From: Acidimicrobiales bacterium
Lineage (GTDB): Bacteria > Actinomycetota > Acidimicrobiia > Acidimicrobiales > RAAP-2
DNA length: 10,949 bases
Assembly: GCA_030044045.1 (NCBI GenBank)
Contig: JASHWO010000109.1
Location: 1 to 10,949, forward strand
Direction: 5' to 3'
Program-made: the position numbers and the translations under genes
Notes under the pieces: model-generated
Databases searched by the model: none
What the model was told of the DNA's origin: nothing
Seen by the model: the letters and a program-made list of their open reading frames with translations, nothing else
In this document: positions 7,164-10,949 of the stretch, piece by piece
Layout: every line of letters starts with the position of its first letter
How positions within the stretch are numbered: position 1 is the first letter of the stretch

Positions 7164-7501
7164 GCGGCGAAGCCACACTCCCGCACAGACATGGAGGCGA
7201 TGGCGTGATTGATCACCTCACTGCTAGGCCACCCAGGGGCCTCGACACTGCCAGCATTCAACGCTTTCACGACGAGGTTGACACAAACGAGCGTGTCTCC
7301 CTCGCTGGACAAGGGCGCGTCAAACCGCACATCCAAGGTTCCCTCGACGATGTCTCCGTAAAAACTGAGGCCGGTCACTCCGTCCTCAGCAAAGGAAACA
7401 ATCATCTTCTGGACGAGCTGGTCAATTTCCTCAGGGGTCGCCTTCCAGGCGTCGCGAAAGAAGAGAGAGCATGCAAACTTCATAGCGTGGGCGGTAGGCA
7501 T
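7160..7501 (-). CDS. Hypothetical protein, second gene of a low-GC pair
   Basis: I do not recognise this 113-residue protein. The start at 7501 is chosen because AAAGGAG (7515-7509) lies seven bases upstream, one of the best ribosome sites in the window. A second ATG at 7483 overlaps the previous gene's stop as ATGA and gives MKFACSLFF, which would begin directly on a predicted strand. The order of likely elements is strand (KFACSLFF), helix (TPEEIDQLVQKMIVSFAEDG), strands (GLSFYGDIVEGTLDVRFDA and DTLVCVNLVVKAL), then a helix near the end, which suggests a small alpha/beta sandwich. There is no signal peptide or membrane segment. Base composition is well below that of its neighbours. It overlaps the upstream gene by 22 bases and its TAG overlaps the convergent reductase stop. 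Confidence 0.75.
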   Translation of the reverse strand: MPTAHAMKFACSLFFRDAWKATPEEIDQLVQKMIVSFAEDGVTGLSFYGDIVEGTLDVRFDAPLSSEGDTLVCVNLVVKALNAGSVEAPGWPSSEVINHAIASMSVRECGFAA

Positions 7502-7725
7502 TCCTTCACTCCTTTCATATTTCTCAGCCGACCTATAAGCCCTTTGCAACCGGCGTCCAACTCCACACTGGCACGGAAATAGTGGAACTCATTCCCCTCT
7601 GGATTCCATATCTTGTACCAGTCGTCCTGCTCATGTGCACTGAAGTTCTCAACGCTCCCATCAAGGTTCTTGATCAAGTCCAAAAGCAGTTCGAGCTGCG
7701 TCCCTGCTGGAACATATTCCCACAT
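7480..7725 (-). CDS. Small hypothetical protein, first gene of a low-GC pair
   Basis: This 81-residue protein is not recognised. It begins MWEYVPAGTQLELLLDLIKNL and has an aromatic, acidic middle (DDWYKIWNPEGNEFHYF, about residues 39-55) that looks like paired strands, then a basic tail. It is predicted soluble. The ATG at 7725 is the only usual start codon after an in-frame TGA 14 codons upstream; GGTAGG nine bases before it is a weak ribosome site. Codon use includes many AAA, TTT, CAA and GAA forms that are rare in the neighbours. The stop is 22 bases inside the next gene, so the two are probably translated together from one mRNA. Confidence 0.65.
   Translation of the reverse strand: MWEYVPAGTQLELLLDLIKNLDGSVENFSAHEQDDWYKIWNPEGNEFHYFRASVELDAGCKGLIGRLRNMKGVKECLPPTL
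7509..7515 (-). promoter_or_regulatory. Strong ribosome binding site deciding the start at 7501
   Basis: AAAGGAG on the minus strand, seven bases before the ATG at 7501, is a near-perfect match to the 16S tail complement. It favours this start over the ATG at 7483, for which it would be 25 bases away. Confidence 0.7.
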
Positions 7726-7802
7726 GCGGCGCAGCCTACCGAGACGCCCCTCCCCTGAGCGATTCTTTCAGCACTGTGACATGGCGGCCTTGTGACCAGG
7801 AA

Positions 7803-7831
7803 ATTCTAACTCGGAGCTGCCCAGATGTACA
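7803..7831 (-). promoter_or_regulatory. Promoter for the low-GC gene pair
   Basis: On the minus strand TGTACA (7831-7826) and TAGAAT (7808-7803) are separated by exactly 17 bases. TAGAAT matches the housekeeping -10 consensus at five of six positions, and TGTACA matches TTGACA at four of six. Transcription would begin near 7796, giving a leader of about 70 bases before the ATG at 7725. It lies beyond the hairpin that follows hemL, so the pair can be transcribed on its own. Confidence 0.55.
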
Positions 7832-7885
7832 GGCTCCCACTCCGGGGGGCGTGGCCGCGCACCGAGACCGTACCCCGTACAGTTT

Positions 7886-7921
7886 CCCCACCTGCCGGGC
7901 GAACCGGATGGCGGGGTGGGG
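7886..7921 (-). terminator. Hairpin downstream of hemL, possible terminator
   Basis: CCCCACC (7886-7892) pairs with GGTGGGG (7915-7921), and after a one-base bulge three more inner G-C pairs form, leaving a loop of about 13 bases. It lies 15 bases past the hemL stop. No U-tract follows, which is common for proposed terminators in high-GC actinobacteria but lowers certainty. Confidence 0.45.
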
Positions 7922-7936
7922 ACACGTGCGGGCGGA

Positions 7937-9319
7937 TCAGCCCGCCGGCTCGGCGGCCAGCGATGACGCCACCTCGGCGGCCGCCTCCCCGGCCGCGTCC
8001 ACGGCCAGCGACAGCTCGCGCTCGGTGTGGGCCAGCCCCGGGAACAACGCCTCGTAGGGCCCCGGCGCCAGAGCCACCCCCCGCCGCAAAAGCGCGTGGA
8101 ACAGCCGGGGGTAGATCCCGTTCCCGGCCAGGGCGGCGGCCGACACGTAGTCGGTGGGCGGTTCCACCACGGCGCCGGGCGGCCCGACGAAGAGCCCCAC
8201 CAGCGGGCCCACTGATGGGGCCACCGCCGGCAGGCCGCCCTGGGTGACGGCGTCGGCCAGGGTCCCGGCGAAGACCGCCGCCCGGTTGGCCAGGTCGTCG
8301 TAGTCGGCCGGCGACACGTGGGAGAGCACGGCCAGGCCGGCCGCGGTGGCCAGCGGGTTCCCCGAGAGGGTCCCCGCCTGGTAGACGGGCCCGCCCGGGG
8401 CCAGTACCGACAGCAGCTCGGCCCGCCCGCCGAACGCCCCCACCGGCAGCCCGCCGCCGATCACCTTGCCGAAGCACCACAGGTCGGGGGTCACCCCGTA
8501 GCGGGCGGTGGCCCCACCCTCCCCCAGCCGGAAGCCGGAGATCACCTCGTCGAACACCAGCAACGCCCCGGCGGCGTCGCAGGCCGCCCGCAACCCGGCC
8601 AGGAACCCGTCGGCCGGCGGCACCAGGCCCATGTTGGCGGCCACCGGCTCCACGATGACGCAGGCCACCGAGGCGTCGAGCTCGGGCACCACGTTGTAGG
8701 GCACCACCAGGGTGTCGGCCACCGCAGTGACCGGCACGCCGGCCGAGCCCGGGAGCCCGAGGGTGGCCACGCCGCTGCCCCCGCCGGCCAGCAGCCCGTC
8801 GGAGTGCCCGTGGTAGCAGCCGTCGAACTTGACCACCCGATCACGCCCGGTGGCCCCGCGGGCCACCCGCACCGCGCTCATCGCCGCCTCGGTCCCCGAC
8901 GACACCAGCCGCACCTGCTCGGTGCTGGGGACCCGCTCGCAGATGGCCTCGGCCAGCAGCACCTCGCCCGGGGTGGGCATGCCGAAGGTGGTGCCGTCCG
9001 CCGCCGCCCGGCGCACCGCCTCGGCCACCACCGGGTGGGCGTGGCCCAGCAGCACCGCGCCGTAGGACTGGACCAGGTCCAGGTACCGCCGGCCCTCCAC
9101 GTCGTGGACCCAGGGCCCCTCGCCCCGCACCGCGGTGAAGGGCACGCCGCCCACCGAGGCGAAGGAGCGCACCGGCGAGTCCACCCCGCCCGGGATGACC
9201 CGCCCCGCCCGGGCGAACCACTCAGCGTTCAATTCCCCGCCCGGGCACCCCAACCCAGGCTCCTCCGAGGCGTGGGGCCCCTGCCCCACGCCGGTCGTGG
9301 TATTGCCGGCCTCAGCCAC
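7937..9319 (-). CDS. hemL: Glutamate-1-semialdehyde 2,1-aminomutase
   Basis: HemL converts glutamate-1-semialdehyde to 5-aminolevulinate with pyridoxal phosphate, the last step of the C5 route into tetrapyrroles. With the GTG at 9319 it has 460 residues. Key sites: RVIPGGVDSPVRSF (40-53), SSGTEAAMSAVR (140-151), FDGCYHGH (165-172), FDEVISGFR (257-265), the cofactor lysine K285 in CFGKVIGGG, and GTLSGNP (316-322). The first 30 residues are a non-conserved leader. That GTG overlaps the hemB stop by eight bases (GTGGCTGA). A TTG at 9253, six bases after GGAGGAG, would give 438 residues, closer to the family's usual 425-435 or so, and may be the true start. The presence of hemL shows that ALA is made from glutamyl-tRNA. 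Confidence 0.97.
   Translation of the reverse strand: MAEAGNTTTGVGQGPHASEEPGLGCPGGELNAEWFARAGRVIPGGVDSPVRSFASVGGVPFTAVRGEGPWVHDVEGRRYLDLVQSYGAVLLGHAHPVVAEAVRRAAADGTTFGMPTPGEVLLAEAICERVPSTEQVRLVSSGTEAAMSAVRVARGATGRDRVVKFDGCYHGHSDGLLAGGGSGVATLGLPGSAGVPVTAVADTLVVPYNVVPELDASVACVIVEPVAANMGLVPPADGFLAGLRAACDAAGALLVFDEVISGFRLGEGGATARYGVTPDLWCFGKVIGGGLPVGAFGGRAELLSVLAPGGPVYQAGTLSGNPLATAAGLAVLSHVSPADYDDLANRAAVFAGTLADAVTQGGLPAVAPSVGPLVGLFVGPPGAVVEPPTDYVSAAALAGNGIYPRLFHALLRRGVALAPGPYEALFPGLAHTERELSLAVDAAGEAAAEVASSLAAEPAG
9251..9266 (-). promoter_or_regulatory. hemL: Strong ribosome site and TTG, alternative hemL start
   Basis: GGAGGAG (9266-9260), spacer CCTGGG, then TTG (9253-9251) in the hemL frame. 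The site is a full GGAGG core at good spacing, better than the GAGG in front of the upstream GTG. The resulting protein begins nine or so residues before the conserved AEWFARAGRVIPGG region. Confidence 0.5.
9269..9292 (-). other. Perfect 10-bp-stem hairpin in the hemL leader
   Basis: GGCGTGGGGC (9269-9278) and GCCCCACGCC (9283-9292) are exact inverted repeats around a four-base loop. On the mRNA the stem ends two bases before the GGAGGAG ribosome site. It lies inside the frame if the GTG at 9319 is used, but is intercistronic if the TTG at 9253 is the start. Confidence 0.7.
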
Positions 9320-10295
9320 CGAGAGCCTCGGCCAGCTCGGCGGCGAAGTAGGTGAGCACGACGTCGGCGCCGGCCCGCTTCACCGCGGTGACCTGCTCCA
9401 GGGCCACCGCCGCCCCGTCGAGCCACCCGCGCTCGGCGGCGGCCTTCACCATGGCGTACTCCCCGCTCACGTGGTAGGCGGCGACCGGCACGTCCACCGC
9501 CCGGCGCACGTCGGCCACCACGTCCAGGTAGGGCAGGGCCGGCTTGACCATCACCATGTCCGCCCCCTCGGCCACGTCCAGGGCCACCTCGGCCAGCGCC
9601 TCCCGCCGGTTGGCCGGGTCCTGCTGGTAGCCGCGGCGGTCGCCCCCGCCGGCGATGGCTACGTCGACGGCATCGCGGAAGGGGCCGTAGAGGGCGGAGG
9701 CGTACTTGGCCGCGTAGGCCAGGATCGCCACCGGCTCGAACCCGCCGTCGTCCAGGGCCCGGCGGATGGCCCCCACCTGCCCGTCCATCATCCCGCTGGG
9801 GGCCACCACGTGGGCCCCGGCCGCCGCCTGGGCCAGCGCCACCCGCCCGTAACAGTCGAGGGTGGCGTCGTTGTCGACCGTGCCGTCGGCGGCCAGCACC
9901 CCGCAGTGCCCGTGGTCGGTGTACTCGTCCAGGCAGAGGTCGGCCATGAGCGCCAGCTCGTCGCCGAGCGCGGCCCGCAGCTCAGCCAGGGCCCGCTGCA
10001 CGATGCCGTCCGGGTCCCAGGCGCCGGAGCCAGTCGGGTCCTTGCGCGCCGGCACCCCGAACAGCACCAGCCCGGGCACCCCCAGCGAGGCCAGCCGCTT
10101 GGCCTCGGCCACCAGCGAGCCCACGGTGTGCTGCACCTGGCCGGGCAGGGAGGCGATGGGCACCGGCCCGTCGATGCCCTCCCGGACGAAGAGGGGAGCC
10201 ACCAGGTCGTCCACCGAGCAGCGCGTCTCGGCCACCAGGCGGCGCAGGGCCGGGGTGCGGCGCAGGCGGCGGGGACGGCGCTCGGGGAAACCCAC
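9312..10295 (-). CDS. hemB: Delta-aminolevulinic acid dehydratase (porphobilinogen synthase)
   Basis: HemB joins two 5-aminolevulinate molecules into porphobilinogen. The 327 residues are a typical length. The two Schiff-base lysines are K197 (YAAKYASALYGPFRDA) and K251 (MVMVKPALPYLD). The metal-site segment DLCLDEYTDHGHCG (119-132) has C121, D123 and C131: two of the three zinc cysteines of the classical DxCxCxxxxxxGHCG form, with Asp in place of the middle one, as I recall for mycobacterial HemB. SGMMDGQVGAIRRALD (167-182) is also characteristic. The start is a GTG at 10295, nine bases after the hemD stop, with GGGG just before it. The TGA overlaps the hemL GTG. Same operon as hemD and hemL. 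Confidence 0.97.
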   Translation of the reverse strand: MGFPERRPRRLRRTPALRRLVAETRCSVDDLVAPLFVREGIDGPVPIASLPGQVQHTVGSLVAEAKRLASLGVPGLVLFGVPARKDPTGSGAWDPDGIVQRALAELRAALGDELALMADLCLDEYTDHGHCGVLAADGTVDNDATLDCYGRVALAQAAAGAHVVAPSGMMDGQVGAIRRALDDGGFEPVAILAYAAKYASALYGPFRDAVDVAIAGGGDRRGYQQDPANRREALAEVALDVAEGADMVMVKPALPYLDVVADVRRAVDVPVAAYHVSGEYAMVKAAAERGWLDGAAVALEQVTAVKRAGADVVLTYFAAELAEALGG

Positions 10296-10304
10296 CGCCC
10301 CAGC

Positions 10305-10949
10305 CTACGAGCCGGTCCCCAGGTGGGCGGCGACCGCGGCGGCCAGTGCCGCGCCCGACGGCTCCCCGGAGACGACCGCCACCTCCAGGCCGGCCCGGCG
10401 GGCGGCAGCCGCGGTGACCGGCCCGATGCAGGCCACCACCGGCGGGACCGGCAGGGGCTGGCCGTCGCCGTCCCGCAGGGCCAGGTAGGCGGTCACCGCC
10501 GACGGAGCGGCGAAGGTCACCACTCGGGCCCCGGCCAGCTCGGCCACCACCGGCGGCGGCGGGGCCGCTGCGGGCACGGTGCGGTACGCCACCACCTGGT
10601 CCACGGCCCAGCCTTTCGCCCGCAGATGGTCCGACAGATCGGGTCGGGACACCGCGGCACAGGGGAAGAGCACCCGGCCGGCCGGGGGCGGGTCGGGGAA
10701 GGCCACGGCCAGGGCCCCGGCCGTGCCGACCGGGTCGCCGGACGTTTCCGCGGAAACGTCGCCGCCACCAGCGGGGGCCGGGGCGCTGCTGCGGGCGCCG
10801 GGTACCACCAGGTCGGCCACCAGGTGGTGCTCGGCCAGGGCGGCCGCCGTGGGCCCGCCCACCGCGGCCAGGCCCACGCCGGCCAGGTCCCGGCCGTCGC
10901 GGAGGAGCGGCACGAACCGCCGGACGGCAGTGGCCGAGGTGAAGGCCAC
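10305..10949 (-). CDS. hemD: Uroporphyrinogen-III synthase, C-terminal part (5' end beyond window)
   Basis: HemD cyclises hydroxymethylbilane, with inversion of ring D, to uroporphyrinogen III. About 215 residues are present and the N-terminus lies outside: the first visible codon is a GTG but it sits in the middle of the conserved VAFTSATAVRRF strand, so it is not the start. Recognisable HEM4 segments follow: AAVGGPTAAAL, RVLFPCAAVSRPDLSDHL, then AYRTVP, VVTFAAPSAVTAYL, VACIGPVTAAAARRAGL and the closing SGEPSGAALAAAVAAHL. Between the two lobes lies a Gly/Ala/Pro-rich linker (about residues 50-75 of the visible part) that holds a 20-bp palindrome. Many actinobacterial hemD genes are fused to a uroporphyrinogen methyltransferase domain; that cannot be judged here. 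Confidence 0.9.
   Translation of the reverse strand: MAFTSATAVRRFVPLLRDGRDLAGVGLAAVGGPTAAALAEHHLVADLVVPGARSSAPAPAGGGDVSAETSGDPVGTAGALAVAFPDPPPAGRVLFPCAAVSRPDLSDHLRAKGWAVDQVVAYRTVPAAAPPPPVVAELAGARVVTFAAPSAVTAYLALRDGDGQPLPVPPVVACIGPVTAAAARRAGLEVAVVSGEPSGAALAAAVAAHLGTGS
10741..10760. other. Perfect 20-bp palindrome inside hemD, possible DNA-binding protein site
   Basis: GACGTTTCCGCGGAAACGTC is identical to its reverse complement and does not extend further. Its 14-base core GTTTCCGCGGAAAC keeps the outer GTTTC/GAAAC arms of the ParB site parS (GTTTCACGTGAAAC) and the TTTCC/GGAAA arms of the Bacillus Noc site (ATTTCCCGGGAAAT), differing from each at four of 14 positions. The A/T-containing arms stand out from the GC-rich hemD linker, where they encode DVSAETS. 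Binding is an inference. Confidence 0.45.

Noticed and set aside
5541..7178. A 545-codon open frame on the minus strand opposite the reductase and nuoA.
   Set aside because: It is a high-GC antisense shadow: the plus frame carries FAD and family motifs, whereas this frame is rich in His/Gly/Pro/Val with no domain pattern.
7480..7501. The 22-base overlap of the small genes as a frameshifted single gene.
   Set aside because: The second gene has its own strong ribosome site and ATG, and both products look like complete small proteins, so two overlapping genes explain it better. Homologues would be needed to exclude a frameshift.
7769..7783. A four-codon frame (ATG to TGA, minus strand) in the leader of the small gene pair.
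   Set aside because: It is too short to call and has no clear ribosome site; such mini-frames are expected by chance.
1..10949. CRISPR arrays, tRNA/rRNA genes, insertion sequences, integrases, prophage genes.
   Set aside because: None seen: there are no spaced direct repeats of CRISPR type, no cloverleaf-like segments noticed by eye, and every long gene is a recognised housekeeping gene.

Overview
The window is very GC-rich (about 70% or more in the main genes by hand count of sample rows), uses GTG starts freely, and packs genes with 1 to 8 base overlaps. The protein styles suggest a high-GC actinobacterium: NuoD has an N-terminal extension, a menaquinone-type isoprenoid reductase sits beside nuoA, HemB has a Cys/Asp metal site, and the heme genes run hemD-hemB-hemL. 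Acidimicrobiia is a reasonable guess, but that is inference.

Layout. Bases 1-5736 (minus strand) hold the first seven genes of a complex I (NADH:quinone oxidoreductase) operon, nuoA-B-C-D-E-F-G, with nuoG cut by the left edge. Every junction after nuoA/nuoB is an overlapping stop/start. Across a 122-bp divergent promoter region lies a plus-strand FAD-dependent geranylgeranyl/menaquinone reductase (5859-7163). Next come two small overlapping minus-strand genes of unknown function (7160-7725), with clearly lower GC, their own promoter and a strong ribosome binding site. Bases 7937-10949 (minus strand) hold hemL, hemB and the 3' part of hemD, the late part of a C5-pathway tetrapyrrole operon.

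How the genes fit together. Complex I passes electrons from NADH to menaquinone, and the divergent reductase probably saturates the menaquinone side chain, so the quinone modifier and the enzyme that uses it share one control region. The hem genes supply heme to the rest of the respiratory chain.

No wholly new system is evident; most genes are housekeeping. The points worth a second look are: (a) a perfect 20-bp palindrome inside hemD with a core resembling parS and Noc-type sites; (b) four 15-bp degenerate tandem repeats straddling the nuoF stop and nuoG start, which carry two candidate nuoG start codons; (c) a perfect 10-bp-stem hairpin just upstream of a strong ribosome binding site and TTG codon in the hemL leader, suggesting an alternative hemL start; and (d) the low-GC two-gene cassette with its own promoter.
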